Positions 45,786 through 59,192 of a DNA stretch of 64,000 bases are shown one piece after another. Source of the DNA: Citrus sinensis (lineage: Eukaryota; Streptophyta; Magnoliopsida; Sapindales; Rutaceae); contig NC_068564.1 in NCBI RefSeq assembly GCF_022201045.2, forward strand, positions 31,959,001 to 32,023,000, given 5' to 3'. The position numbers and the translations under genes were made by a program. Under the pieces are notes generated by a model, which searched no databases, was not told where the DNA came from, and worked only from the letters and a program-made list of their open reading frames with translations. How positions within the stretch are numbered: the stretch's first letter is position 1; each line of letters opens with the position of its first letter.

Positions 45786-47858
45786 CTCACTTTTTATTTG
45801 TTTATCTGGTGAATACGTAATTTGCCCGACAAGATTGAACTACTTTTCTTATACCAATTTTGGATGTTTATGTTAAAAAGCATCATGGTCAAGACAAATG
45901 TGTCCCGGCCTGTTGACTAATGTTAACTTGGCCTGCAAAATGCATAGAATGTTAGGATGTATCCATGTACATTAATCGTGTCAAAATATTTGATCACGAA
46001 CAAACCTTATATGATAGGATTCAATTATTAAATCGGTCATCATTACGTTCTTTGAAAAGGTTGTGACATGATTAAAACAACCACATGAAGGATTTGCAAT
46101 TGAAAAATAGGTAATTTTGTTGACAATATTTGATTGAACAAACTCTAGTAATGATTAGCTCCAAGATAGACAAGGATGGTGCCATAAAAAATGATCGACG
46201 TACGGTTTAAAAAAAAAAAAAAAGAGGGAATTTGATTTGTACGCTTAATTTGCGTGTCTCTACACTTGGACACTTACAAACTCTTTCATCAACTTGAAAC
46301 TCAAGAACATCGATTCTATGAAATGCCTCTAGTTATTATAATGCAAAGAAGCTAGTAGGGAACATGGAAGGAGACAATGTAGTATTAGTTATAATCACAA
46401 ATGATTTTAATTATTTGAGTTATGTGACACACAATAAACTATACTTGAGATTGAATCTGCTTATAATTTGGATTATAATATTGAAGGTATTGAATTAACA
46501 TATATAAGATTGCACGTTTCAATTCAGTTTATTACTTATGCCCCGTTGTAATACAATATTAATCGAACGGTTCAACAAACTGTCGTGCATTTACAAGAGG
46601 AATGGGAAATTAAATAAGTAAACAAATAATAAATATGGAGTATTTTTGTGAGGGGGAAGAATTGGGCTTTGTTCACGCATTTATTTATTTTATTTTTTAT
46701 TTTCCCTTTTTCATATACTCATAGTTTAATTTGAATTTTAAAAATTGTTTACTTGTTTGTCTACAATCTAGGAAAAGGACACAGCTCCAATATGATGAAT
46801 ATAAACAAAAATGCTGAAAGTCCGGCATGTCTTGGAAAAGTTGTGGCAATTTCATCCAAGATGGACTGCCTTTCAGGAAATTATAAGCTCAGACTCTCTT
46901 GCTTTTTTATTTTTATTTTCTTGTTTTCACATTATTAACTCCCTCGACTCTATCAACGAATCATCTATGGGATCACAAAATAATTTTTCTTATAACTATT
47001 TTGTTTAATAAGTTTGGTTATTGCATGGTAATGATCATAATGTCATAACTAGAACTGTTAATTTAACATATCAAATCACAAGAGTTACTGTTGTGTCTCA
47101 TAACATTCCTGACTTGTGTGATATAATAAACTATACAGTCATGCATCCAAGGACAACCTTTGTACACTAGCCAACTTCTTAAATAATCCTTTTAGCTACA
47201 TTAATTAACCACATAACATAAGTAAACAAACATGATCATTAGCCAACAACAGTTACATAGTTTAAGGTATAACTTCTGTACTGCGCATACAGATGCAGAT
47301 TCCATCCGAGAGTTAACCAAAATAAAACAAAATAAAAAGGTACAAGCAGTAAAGAATCTTAGGGGATTTGATTAAAGTAAAAAAAATCTATTTCGCTGTT
47401 ATGATTACAGGGACAAATTAAGGAATAATATATATAAATATGATAATGCAATTGGGAAGAAGGATCCCAAGTTGGTTGGTTCACATGATGTACATCTGGA
47501 TTCAAGAGTCCCTAATGGTAATTTTCTTATTTTGTTTTTCTTAGTTTTTGGATATTACATATATAATAAAGTCAAACCCCCGTTCTTTCAATAGTTTTAA
47601 ATAATGAAAATGTTCATCATAACTAATTTAATCCAAAACAATAGCTTTAAACGATTTTTAATTTTTTTAGGATCGCCTATATTCTAATCCACATTATTAA
47701 GTAAGAGTTCAAGTCCCGTATGAAAAGTCTTTTTTTTTTTTTTTATAAAATTATTTAGATAAATTTGATATGTTACCGAAATTACACTGCAATAAAATTA
47801 ATCATTCACTTTGAATAACCCAAACATTAGTGGGAACAAATTCTTTAAACTAATACCC
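45786..47858. other. Upstream region of the DAO-type gene
   Basis: Shared intergenic space with the gene at 50715. No coding sequence is supported; two overlapping short frames near 46753-47008 have no domain that I know. No clear TATA box was found for the minus-strand gene. Confidence 0.4.
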
Positions 47859-49070
47859 GATGGAGTCGAGGAAGACTTCACATTATCATAGAAGGGCAAT
47901 TCTGAAATTTAAAAGACAAGCTGAGGGTATTTTCCAAAGTTGCCGTTATCGAGGCATCTTCCAAGTCTTGCGTGGGACAAGGTTCCTTCTTTATCTTTAC
48001 AGTGATTACGGTGGGCTTGCTTTTACTTTATCGACTGCCTAAATTACTCAAATACCCTCACCTCCTTACGGAATTACAAGACAGGCGCACGCAGAATCAG
48101 TGCCGCTGTCGAATGGGTCCCATCCGAAATATAAATTTTGTCTCTGAGGATTGGATGGCGTGACGTCTGTAGCGTACCGTCTGTTGATTTAACTCGGCAC
48201 GTGAGAACTTATCAGATACATTATTGTGATTGTGGGTCCCACTCTGTTACTTGTTAGACGTTACCAGCAGCTTGTAAGTACACAGCGGTAAGTAAATGCG
48301 TTTCGGATGCTACATTATTTATCCTTTTTTTTTTTTAATAAAGATATTCGGATAACAATAAATAAGTTTACACAAATGAATTTATATTAATAAAGAGTCC
48401 ACCAAATATCTAAATTCGTATGGCATAACGTGATTTGATGCTCTTTCAAGTTTCAATCTTGAAGCATAGCTTACAACTACAGGTGTTCGATTTCTAACTA
48501 TTATTCCAACAATTTAATTTTAATAAATGTAACATTTAAGTTGTCACATGTGAAATTATAATTTATAATAAATTTATTAATACTGATGACTAAAACGACG
48601 TATCAGTCATAATTGAGCTGTCATATTTTAAAATTTTTTAAGATAATAATTGTGAATTTTAGAATTATTGATTATTATTGATGGTTTGGAATAAGTCCGT
48701 TTCAATCAAATTGGGGGGCAATAATGCAATCTACCGTAATCATTTTCAGATTTTCTTTCCTTTTAAAGAAGTCTATTGATATTCAAAGCCGAACTTCATT
48801 AATGGAGAGATTTTCAGTCTAAAAAGTCTTAAAATGCGAAAAGAATTAACTATGCAAATACAAAAATAATTTATAACTAGAGAAAAAGTTCAGTGGCAAA
48901 AACGAAATAAAACTAAACATGGAGGGCAACAAGCCAAGCGAGTCATATTCGCTGTTTGCTCATCTTATTCTCTCACTTTAGTTAGTTCTCCAACCCGAAG
49001 CTTTAATTTTGTTTTTTTTATGTTTTTTTTTCTTCTTTCACTTGCAATTTTACAATTTTTGACCGTTGCT
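47859..49070. promoter_or_regulatory. Distal upstream region of the DUF632 gene
   Basis: The block 47930-48310 has higher GC than its surroundings and holds a G-box core CACGTG at 48199-48204 (GGCACGTGAG), a form bound by bHLH/bZIP factors and part of the ABRE consensus. A short run of coding-like codons is not supported by any domain. Confidence 0.35.
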
Positions 49071-50714
49071 TTTTCTCAACGTCTCTCTCTCTCATTTCCC
49101 TCTCTCTCTCTCTCTCTCTAATCGAGCTCCATTTTCTTCTCATAATCAGCTTATAATTCTCTCAGGTAATGAACGTTCTTCACTTCTTTTAATTTTCCCA
49201 TTTCTTGAGAATTATTATGCCGCAAAATGCAAATGTCAATCGACATTACTGTTCATTTTTCTTTATTTTTTCCCCCTCTAATTTTCATGCCCTGGGAAGC
49301 TTGTTTTTGCTCATTCATTGCTGTTTTAGTTATGGATTTTATTTTGTTTTATTTTATTTTTATTTATTTTTGGTTAAAGAGCTGACAGAATTCCTAAAAT
49401 GAAACCCAAGTTCCGATTTTTCATTTCAAGTTTGTACGTTTAGTTATGTTTCATGTAAAGCTCACATCTTTATTTGTTTCCACACTGAAATTTATTTTTC
49501 CAGATTTTTCAGAGGGGCGGTCATTTTTTTTTTCAAAAAATTTTAGCTTATAGTTAATCTGTCATTTGTCATTTTTTTGCAAATGGTAGTATTTAATGTT
49601 CATATTGTGATATGGTTTTAATTTCTTTTCCGTCTTCATGAGTACTTATTTTCTTCCTTGTGAGAATTTATTATTTCTCGAAATGGGAATTTTAAGTATT
49701 TTTTTGAAAACCATTTTTCAGTTTATTTTCTTGGATACATCTTCTATCATACTCTTCTTTCTGCTAGTACTCTAGCATCTGCGTCCTCTTTTATTTTTAT
49801 TTTTATTTTCCAATGGATGATTCCATTTACAGTTATGTTGCCTCTTTTTGATACTTTAATTTCTGGTCTACATGAGGTTCAAGAGTAATATTCTCTCAGA
49901 ATTTGCTTCTCATCAAAGTGTGAGAGCTCATACAATTATCTTGAGCAGGAAGAAAATGTTTCATTTTGAAGGGGTTTACGTTTTTTGTTCCTTTGTTTTT
50001 GTAGCAATTTAGTTTTATAACACTTCCAGATTTTGCCGTGTGAACTCTGCATTTTGGTATTCCTTCTTTTTTTTTCTGCTTTAAAAGCTTTATCTTCTTT
50101 TGATCACTACCTTGTAACTAAAAATAATCTTTCTACACATTGACTGTTCATTCCTTTTTTCTTTATAGGAACTTATATCTCTCTCTGTTTGCTCTTCTCT
50201 TACAATCTCTCGGTAATTTTGCTTTTTGGTGGTTATCCTTTGGTCTTGCAAATAATTATATGGTCATCATTGATGCTTTCTTTCGTGTCAGGCTTATTGT
50301 TCCAAATTGTGTGACTGTTGTTGCTTAGTGAGGGTTTGAGGGGGCTGAGTTCTCTTGATTATTTGAAAGAGAGATCAAAAGAATCTTGATTTCCATGTTC
50401 TGTTATGCAAGGCTTCTAAATGACTTGAAATTTAAGAAAGGCACCAAAAGATTTTGAAGTTCTTTCGCAAATAAATTTACCCTCAAACTTATGTCTTAGT
50501 CGTTCATCCCTGTTTGTTTGTGTTCTTGCTCTCTACATGCTTGATAATCTTTTGATATGATTTAAGTTTGTTTTTGACCGTTGTCTTTCTTGTTGAGCAG
50601 CATCACAGCTCTATGAATCTAGTGAGAAATACGAAAGAAAGCTATTGGAATTTTCATTTTGGTCTGAGCTTTAAATATTCAGAGGTAGTAAAGGTAAAGT
50701 GAAAGAAGTGAGAA
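49071..50714 (+). promoter_or_regulatory. Core promoter and 5' UTR with a probable 1.4-kb intron
   Basis: A CT-rich tract (CTCTCTCTC... at 49082-49119), common at plant transcription starts, is followed by a donor CTCAG|GTAATG at 49166. An acceptor TTGAGCAG ends at 50600, giving a 1435-bp leader intron and a final leader segment 50601-50714 that joins the ATG. The intervening DNA is T-rich, as plant introns are. This is a prediction from signals only. Confidence 0.5.
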
Positions 50715-53700
50715 ATGGGATGTTCTACTTCGAAGCTGGATGATGAAGAGGCAGTTCAGCTTTGTAAAGATAGAAGGCGATTCATCAAACAGGCCGTAGA
50801 GCAAAGAACCCGATTTGCCTCTGGACATTTAGCCTATATCCAGTCCTTGAAAAGAGTTTCTGCTGCACTTAAAGAGTATGTTGAAGGAGATGAACCCCGC
50901 GAGTTCATGCTAGATTCATTTATAACCCCACCATTTACCCCAGTAAAGAAAAAGAGTTCTGGCTTCATCTCAATTTCACCAACATCCTTCTCACCAGCAC
51001 AAATTCAGTCTAAACCCAATTCAACTTTGAAAGTAAATTACTTGAGGTCAACTGGGATCCCAGCAATTTCAGTGGAAGAGAGGCCTCAATCACCAGAAAC
51101 AGTCCGAGTTGAAACTTATTCTCCAATTCGCCAATTTGGAACTGACGATGGATTCTTTGCAATGCCATCTCAACACAATTCAAGCATGAACCTAAATTAC
51201 TTAAGGCCACGTGGGAACCCAGCAGTTTCAGTTGAAGAAAGGCCTCAATCACCAGAAGCAGTCCAAGTTGAAACTTACTCTCCAATGCACCACTTCGGAA
51301 TTGAGGGGTTCTTTGCAACGCAATCGTCACCAATGAATTCTTCATTTTTCTCTTATTCCCCCAACAATAGGCCCAATATTCCTCCCCCTTCACCACAGAC
51401 TTCACAATGGGATTTCTTTTGGAATCCATTTTCATCATTGGACTACTATGGCTATCCCAACCGAAGTAGTCTTGAACAAACAACCTTGGATGATGAGATC
51501 AGAGGGCTAAGGCAGGTTCGAGAAGAAGAAGGGATTCCTGACTTAGAGGAAGATGTAACTGAACAAGAAGATTCTGAGAATAAGGTACATGTAAAAGATG
51601 AAAGGGCTAAAGTTGATAAAAATTGCAGAACAGAAGAAGTTCTTGTGGAAGATGTTGGTGATGACGACGACGACGACGACAATGATGATGATGAGGAGGA
51701 GGAGGAGGGGGAAACAGATTGTGAATGCGATGCCACACATGAAATGCAAGATTTACAATCCCATGATAGGGCAAGCATAGAAGTGTCGCGAGCTCAAACA
51801 GCTGGGCAAGTTCGAGTTAGAAATCAAGAAATGGCAGTTGGTGATCAGGAAGCTAAGGAAACACCAGGTTTTACTGTCTATGTAAACCGGAGGCCAACAA
51901 GCATGGCAGAAGTGATCAAGGACCTTGAAGCTCAATTCATGGTTGTTTGCAATGCTGCCAATGAAGTTTCAGTGTTGTTAGAGGCTAGCAGAGCCCAGCA
52001 CTCAGCAACATCAAATGAACTCTCAGGTTCATACTTATATTAACAGATTTATTTCATTGCAACTAGAATGAAGATTGACTTCTATGTTTGATAACTTGAG
52101 AAAAGATATCTTATTGATCTTTATGATATCTTGATTTGGTGGAAATTAAAAGTTTAAAATTGGGGATCTAGAACAGTGAAAATTCTGAAGATTTTGAATC
52201 CTTTTTATATTTTGTTTTTGCAGCCATGAAAATGTTGAATCCAGTAGCTTTGTTCCGCTCAGCTTCATCACGCTCGTCCTCATCAAGATTTTTAATCAAA
52301 TCTTCAAGTTCCAGAGATGAAGGGGATGAAAGCAGTAGTGATTTCTCAGAGGAATCCTGCATGTTTTCTGGCAGCCACCAGTCAACACTGGATAGATTAT
52401 ATGCCTGGGAGAAGAAACTCTACGACGAAGTCAGGGTATACTTATAAACTTCAACTCACATATTACATTGGTCAGTGATTTATCAGAATTTTCTTCAGAT
52501 GAATTTCTATCCGAGAATGAAAAGTTCAAGCAAAATCTACTCTCAACGAAATTTTGCATAGTAATCATGAAATTATTGAAAAATTTAACCAATTCCTTAT
52601 CGTATACACTTGGATAAAAATGATTTCTCTGCTTTTGAAGTTACATCGCCCATGATTCTCATTGCAGTTAAAATATATAGTCAATAAAATTGATTTTCTC
52701 TAGACTTTCTAGCAAAGCTATGCTAATTGCTGATTATGTGTTCCCAAAAGTAAAAATGGAAAATTGATCCTTTCTTACCTTGTAATGCAGTCTGGAGAAA
52801 AGGTTCGGATTGCTTATGACAAAAAGTGTAAGCAACTCAGAAATCAAGATGTGAAAGGGGACGATCCCTCTGCTGTGGATAAAACTAGGGCAGCTATTAG
52901 AGATTTGCATACCCAGATAAAGGTTTCAATTCACTCAATTGAAGCTATCTCAAAGAGGATTGAGACTTTGAGGGATGAAGAATTGCAGCCTCAACTTGTA
53001 GAATTGATACAAGGGTATGTCACTCACACTATTTTTGTACACTCCACAACAGACTTTAAGTTACCCAGAGAAATGTCATAATGTAAAAGTCATCTGTATC
53101 ATTCTCTATTCAAATACAAGTGCAGAGTGAACACAATGGTCATTCAATGCCCATTTTGCATCTAAATTGGCACTCAAAATGTCTTATTATCATCCATGCA
53201 AGAATTGAGGGCATGGATTCAAAAGATAAATATAATTAATTTTCAACTCTTATCTAATATTGAATTTAGCATTATGGAACCTAATTAGTCTAGACTCACT
53301 GACACCTTCTTCATGCTGTGAATTGTATGATCATTCGTGTTGCCTTATTTTAGCCTCTCATCCAAGTTCATTTTCAAACTTCATTTTTCCCTTTCCTTGG
53401 TAGCTTCATTCTCACATCATATCTTTCGTATAAACAGCACAAACAGTTTTGAGATTTGACTTTGTCCCCTTTCTCATATTTATATGTCAGTCTTAATGTA
53501 AATTGAAAGCATCAGCAGTTTATCTAAAGAATCAGTATCAATATGGATTAATTTTAAATATCTTGCTACTCTTCATTGCTACTATGTGGTATTTAGTTTC
53601 TACATGTTCCCAGAAATTTCTATGGCAAAACATAAATGATTACTTTCTGAACCCAAAAATCTTTGGCAGAGTTAAACTTGCTGCAGCAACTGAACTTTTG

Positions 53701-54477
53701 GCTTTTGTATACTATTCTGAAAACTAATGGTAATTGTGTTGCAGGTTAGCGAGGATGTGGAAAGTAATGGCTGAAAGCCATCAAATACAGAAACAGACCT
53801 TAGATGAAGCCAAGATTTTACTAGCAGGCACACCATCAAAACTTCATGCAAAGAGGCACTCTTCCATGTCAGTTATTGACCCTCACAAGCTAGCACGATC
53901 AGCTGCCAATCTTGAAACAGAGCTTAGAAATTGGCGAGCTTGTTTTGAGTCATGGATCACTTCTCAACGATCCTATATGCATGCACTAACTGGCTGGCTT
54001 CTTCGTTGCATGAGATGTGAAGCTGATATGTCAAAATTACCATTTTCTCCAAGACGGTCCAGTGGAACCCTTCCAATATTTGGACTTTGCATACAGTGGT
54101 CAAAGTTTCTTGATGGCATCCAGGAGATGCCAGTACTTGACGGATTGGACTTTTTTGCTGCTGGGATGGGGTCCCTCTATGCACAGCAACAAAGAGAGGA
54201 CTCTCGTAGGACCCCAGTTGGGTCAAAGAGATTTACAACCGGATTCTCAGATGAATCTGGTGGTAATATGGAATTGGTGGAGGTTGGAGAAGTAGAAGAT
54301 GTTATGACTGCAGAGAAAATGGCTGAAGTTGCCATAAGAGTACTTTGTGCTGGAATGTCAGTTGCAATGAGTTCACTGGCTGAATTTTCTATCGGTTCTG
54401 CAGACGGGTATACAGAACTTGTTAATCAGTGGGAGAATACCATGTGTTCACAAAGTTCAGGTAGGGAGAAGGCGTAA
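50715..54477 (+). CDS. DUF630/DUF632 protein, NRG2/REL family
   Basis: Four exons, 50715-52026, 52224-52435, 52791-53014 and 53745-54477, join in frame with GT-AG introns to give 826 residues. The N terminus MGCSTSKLDDEEAVQLC is the DUF630 start with a Gly2 myristoylation and Cys3 palmitoylation signal, so membrane anchoring is likely. DUF630 covers residues 1 to about 60. A Ser/Pro/acidic linker follows, with a 53-residue internal duplication (51030-51320) and an Asp/Glu run coded by 51655-51720. DUF632, with predicted coiled coils, begins near residue 385 (PTSMAEVIKDLEAQF) and includes LYAWEKKLYDEV, ELRNWRACFESWITSQRSY and TLDEAKILLAG. Arabidopsis NRG2 (nitrate signalling) and rice REL2 (leaf shape) belong to this family; which role applies here cannot be told. 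No lesions are present. Confidence 0.9.
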
Positions 54478-55164
54478 CTTACGATATTTTGTTAGGTAGT
54501 TTGGTTGAAGCTGTTGTAGTAATTACGAATATGGCTATTTATGACAAGGTAGCATAGATTTATAAATGCCTCTAGTCTCCTATTGCTTTGCTACCATATT
54601 GCTCATGGGATGGTCATGAAGCTTACTTCACATATAAAAGGCATATATCAAATATTACTTGGAGGGAATAATCTTTGCAAGACTCTGCAGATGATAAAAG
54701 CATACCCATTTTTTGTTGCATTTTAACAAGAGATTGCATTCGAAATATAAATAAATAAATTAAATAGTACAATCTAGGCAAACCAAAATCCCTTAATAGT
54801 GGGCTATAAAGTGCTAAACACCCATTTTATAGTGCCTCATTCCCCACATCATCTGAAACTTGAAAGTAAACTTAGCTAATGAAGATATGCACCGCAAAAG
54901 TTTAAAAGTCAAATATCAGAAACCAGCTATAAATGCTCGCTCTGCGTCCTGAAACCTCCAAAATTACAGTTAATCTTTGCACACAACATATCCTTCAACT
55001 TGAATTTGCTTTTATTTCCAAAAACATTAAAGGAAAGTTACAAAATTGAGGGGGTAGAAAATAAATAGCAATATCCTCATTATGGAGTCAGTTCTGACCG
55101 GTGGCAATCATGGAAAAAAAAATTTGGTATTGAGCAACAGAAGCTGAAAGACAAAGTTATGACA
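54478..55164. other. Convergent 3' flanks
   Basis: Space between the ends of two converging genes (the DUF632 gene on plus and metaxin on minus). It must hold both 3' UTRs. No other feature is visible. Confidence 0.5.
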
Positions 55165-58100
55165 TCAGTCAAAATCGATGTCTCCCTCGTTGTCAAGTTC
55201 AGGTTCTGAAATATCGTATATATTCATAACAGATAGGAAAAGTACAATTGCAACTAGTTGCGTTGCCAAAAAATATTTGGCCCTTCTTCTGAAAGTTTTT
55301 TCCTCCTCTGTTTTCTCCCTCTTGGGTTTTGGCTTAGGTTTTGAACCTAATAGAAAAAACAAAACAAAAAACAAAAAACCAAAAATGTTACGATAGTTTG
55401 AATTCGTATCATACGAAAGAAGTTACCAGCTGAACTTAATCAGCATCTGAAATGGGAAATTGAAATAAACTAACACAAATGACAGAAGAATCATTGTTTG
55501 TATGGATGTGATAGCTGAACTAAAGTGCACAAGTGTGGTCGTGTAACTCTATTGATATAAAAGAAAAAAGTTAAGTTTTACATTTTAATATCATTAAACT
55601 TACGTAATAACTCATTGGAAGCACAAATGATGTACCCCAATGATACTAAAGCAGATACTCATACCCCAAAAAAAGAGAACACACAGCTCCTAAAATTAAA
55701 AAAAAATCATTGGGTTTTGCAAACCTCCTGAAAAGATTTACATAGAAATTGAGTTCTACAAAACTATCAGACACATTTTTGGATTTCTACTAAACTTCAG
55801 CAAACAGCCAATCATCAGTGCATAATCAAGCAAGAATGGTGCACCATCCCATTATTCCTAACTGGTTTGGTTATAGTAAAAATTTCTGGCACAAAAACCA
55901 AAATTTAAAACCAACGTCTGGGTGCGAATTCAAACAAATATAAATTGTAAATGTAAACATATGTAGCTTGAATATCTTACTCCAATGTGAGGGACCTTTT
56001 CTTGGAGTTGATGATGACGGATCAGAAGGGAACGGTGGGATGGAAGAAGATGAACCAGCTTCTACAAACTCCGTCTTAAGTTTTTCCGCATATCTTACGA
56101 GGTTACCATGCTCTAAGAGTTTGCTCTTGAGCAATGATGTTTCCTAATAGTTCATAATAGACAAAAAAGTAAAAATGTATAATGTTAATATAAAGGTCAG
56201 AAATAATAAATGAACATATACAAGTATATGGTAAAAGAACTAGAATGTTTAATTAATAACAGTTATAGGCTTGTATACATGGTTGGAATACGAAGAACAC
56301 CATCTGCACAAGTGCTCACAATGTAGACTTTCAATAATCAAGATACCAGAGATGATAACGTCACCAAGAGGTACAGGAACTATCCCTTTGAAGCATCTTA
56401 CAAACATTATATTGTAATTGCCAACTTATGCAAGTACTGAAGCTCCTAAACTGTAATACCGAAGGATCTATGCTAATTCTCTGGACAGGTAAAGTTCAGG
56501 TCAAGCAAGTCAACACATATTTGTTCCGCACCATTAGTTAAATCATTGAGACCTAATAGGACATAATGTCTTTCCCACTGCCTTGAAGTTCCTGAAATGG
56601 AATACCAAAGGACCTACAAGAATCAAGTATTTTGAGTGTTCATCCATATTTGATAAAGAATCAATTCATATATGTCTTACAAGAGTTGACTCCAGAACTA
56701 GGTATGTCAACTTTTTTATCAATCAACCATATTAGTATCAGCTTTCACTGGAAGGACAATTTATATGGATCTTAAACTGCCAATGTAGACAGAAAGTGTG
56801 CAGTTTGTAAGGCAACTTACTGGTAATGCATGAAGAGTGACAAGCACGTGTGCAAGCAAAATTGCATCTACACTTGATGGCCTGCAAGAAGTAGTGAGTA
56901 GATACATCTTAGTAGGTTTAAGATTAATTGTCAAATCAAATAAGCAAAGAACCAGTTAATCAAAAAAGTCTAAAACAAATTTTCCTTAAAACCGTACCAG
57001 ATATTAAAACAGAACATCCAAAATTACCTATTCTCAAACAGAAAGCTCTCCTCTCCTAATCTAGTTGACAATGCTCTATAAGCAATGCTCGCTCTCTTGT
57101 AGATCTGTCAAGAAATTGAACATAAGTATCTAAAGAAAGGCAACAGGAGTAACATCTTAAAATGAAGTGGATCGTGGCCAAAAGATACAACTTGACAAAA
57201 GTGAAGGAGCAAAATAGTTTATGCAGTACAAATATTCATTTGAAAAAAAAGTACAACCTCTTCTTCCCTTCTATCAGAGTTTTCTTTAGTTATCCCAAGT
57301 TGCTGCTTAACTGTTCGTACTTGCTGTAGGAACAAAACTTTTCCTATTGGCCATGCAAGATCAGAGTAATAAATCTTGCGAACAGAATTTCCATCAGATC
57401 CCACCCAGAGTTCGTAAATGAGTGCTTCTTCAAGCCATGAGCTAATCAATGCTTTCATTGATATCCATTCTGGTACTGACTGATATCCATTGTCCAAATC
57501 AACAATGCCATCTTTCTTTAAACATTCAATAACTCCACCGTTCTCATTATTGCATGCCACATAAGTGGCCGACTCAACATAAGGAATTATATCTGACATT
57601 AAAATCTATACAACATCAACATGTACTTTTTACAAACCTTCAAAAGATAACAAAAATCATCGAATAGTCATATGCACGAAACAGGTACGTTTATTACTGC
57701 TGGTCTCCTCAAACATTTGACAAGGACCCATTTTAATCCACAACAATTGTCTATCAATCACCCAGCTACTGATTCCATTTTGTATCAACATTAGTTTAAA
57801 AAAAAAAAAAAAGCTTCGGCCTTTAACAGAGATAGAATTACAAAATACAATACACAATGACAATCATTTGATTTTAAATGAACAAAAATAAGCATTGCCC
57901 AGACAACAAATTTACCAAAATAAACGAAAAACACAATTAGAAAAGCAACCAAAAATCCTATACAAAAATGCCGAAACAGGGCATAATCAGAAGCCTAAAA
58001 CAGAACATGAAGCAGAAAAAGCAGAGCTTGAAAATTTAAAGGAAAAAATGAAAATAAAAGGGTACCGGAGTCAGGGTAAGTAGAATCGAAGGCCAAGTGA

Positions 58101-58225
58101 AAAGGAAGGCGAGCGAACTTGAGATAAATGTAAACAGGTAAGCAAATTGGGCATGCCGTGGGCAAACCGAAATAAGGCTTCCTCGTCACCAGCGTGAAAT
58201 CTTCTCTTTCGTTAACTCGTTCCAT
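55165..58225 (-). CDS. MTX1: Metaxin, mitochondrial outer-membrane import component
   Basis: Six minus-strand exons, 58225-58066, 57592-57258, 57104-57028, 56881-56821, 56143-55981 and 55346-55165, all GT-AG and in frame, give 325 residues (Arabidopsis metaxin At2g19080 is about 315). Plant metaxin sits in the mitochondrial outer membrane and helps the SAM/TOM machinery insert beta-barrel and other proteins. The sequence opens MERVNEREDFTLVTRKPYFG, then GLPTACPICLPVYIYLK, a thioredoxin-fold-like GST-N region. A GST-C-like region follows (WISMKALISSWLEEALIYEL, ..YSDLAWPIGKVL; then the IYKRAS and PSSVDAILLAHVL exons). A Lys/Pro-rich stretch (KPKPKPKREK) leads to a single C-terminal membrane helix (about residues 290-306, FLATQLVAIVLFLSVM) and an acidic tail, as expected for a tail-anchored protein. 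Exons 3 and 4 are only 77 and 61 bases; they were found by matching the family pattern and splice sites. Confidence 0.93.
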
Positions 58226-58380
58226 TGCTTACGTTAACGCCTGCCCTTTTTGGGGTTTTTCAACTAAAACAAATAATTACTTAAAATGATTTTGAATTCA
58301 AGTACTGTGTCAGTAAGTAGGGTTTTGCAGGTGGGTGATGGCAACAGAGGAGGGTTTGGAATAGCCCTGCATATTTTATT

Positions 58381-58434
58381 TGGGCCAAGTCAGTCCAATG
58401 GGCTGGGCCAAACTACTGACTTTATTGAGGCCCA
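58381..58434 (-). promoter_or_regulatory. Cluster of four site II (TGGGCC/T) elements
   Basis: TGGGCC at 58381-58386 and 58404-58409, TGGGCT at 58399-58404, and GGCCCA at 58429-58434 lie 155-210 bases upstream of the metaxin ATG. Site II motifs are bound by TCP factors and are known to be enriched in promoters of plant nuclear genes for mitochondrial proteins, which fits metaxin. The motifs are short, but four within 54 bases in an AT-rich background is notable. Confidence 0.6.
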
Positions 58435-59161
58435 AAAAGGTCCTAGGTACGGATTCCCCCTCGCGGCTCGGTTATGTAGACATATAATTCGGGTTCTGAC
58501 CGGGTTCGTAATGGACCCACTAGAGTGGACAATGCATCAAAAGATAAGGCCTGCGCTACGCAGCGCACGTTGGCACGTTATTGCATCATTAAATTGAAAT
58601 ATATATATAAAGTTCATAGACTTTGGCTTGTTAAAATTTTCAAACTAATGATGCGTAAAAATTCTACAACCGGATAAAAAAAAGAAGGTTTGATAGTGAA
58701 ACTAATGCAGCGGAAGGAAAAAAAATTATATATATATATATAGGGGTGATAAATAGATGAGTATATTTTTAATATTCTGTTAATTCTTGAAAAAATTATA
58801 ATAAACAAATAAACTAAATATGTATTGATTTTAAGAATATACACAAATATAGGTGTTAAAACTTATTGATTACACAGAATATCAAAAAATAAAAAGAACA
58901 AAATTCAAACCAAGAGTTTATTACAAGAAATAATTAATAATAAATAACTAAAGTCTGCATGTAAAAGATAGAAAAGATATTTATTTATATAACTATAATT
59001 TATCTTAATTTAACTAAAAAACTTACTTAAATAAGACTCATACCTAAATTAATAATACAAACTCAAATAAGGGTAATAAAATTGAACTATAATATAAATT
59101 AATTAAAGTATTCCTAAATATTAATATGATTTCTTCAATTTCTTACTTTGCATCAAGTACC

Positions 59162-59192
<31 letters not shown>

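Noticed and set aside
51452..51778. Serine-rich minus-strand frame
   Set aside because: Reverse complement of the acidic coding run in the DUF632 gene.
53503..53727. 74-codon frame between DUF632 exons 3 and 4
   Set aside because: Lies wholly in the third intron; family alignment shows that exon 3 joins exon 4 directly.
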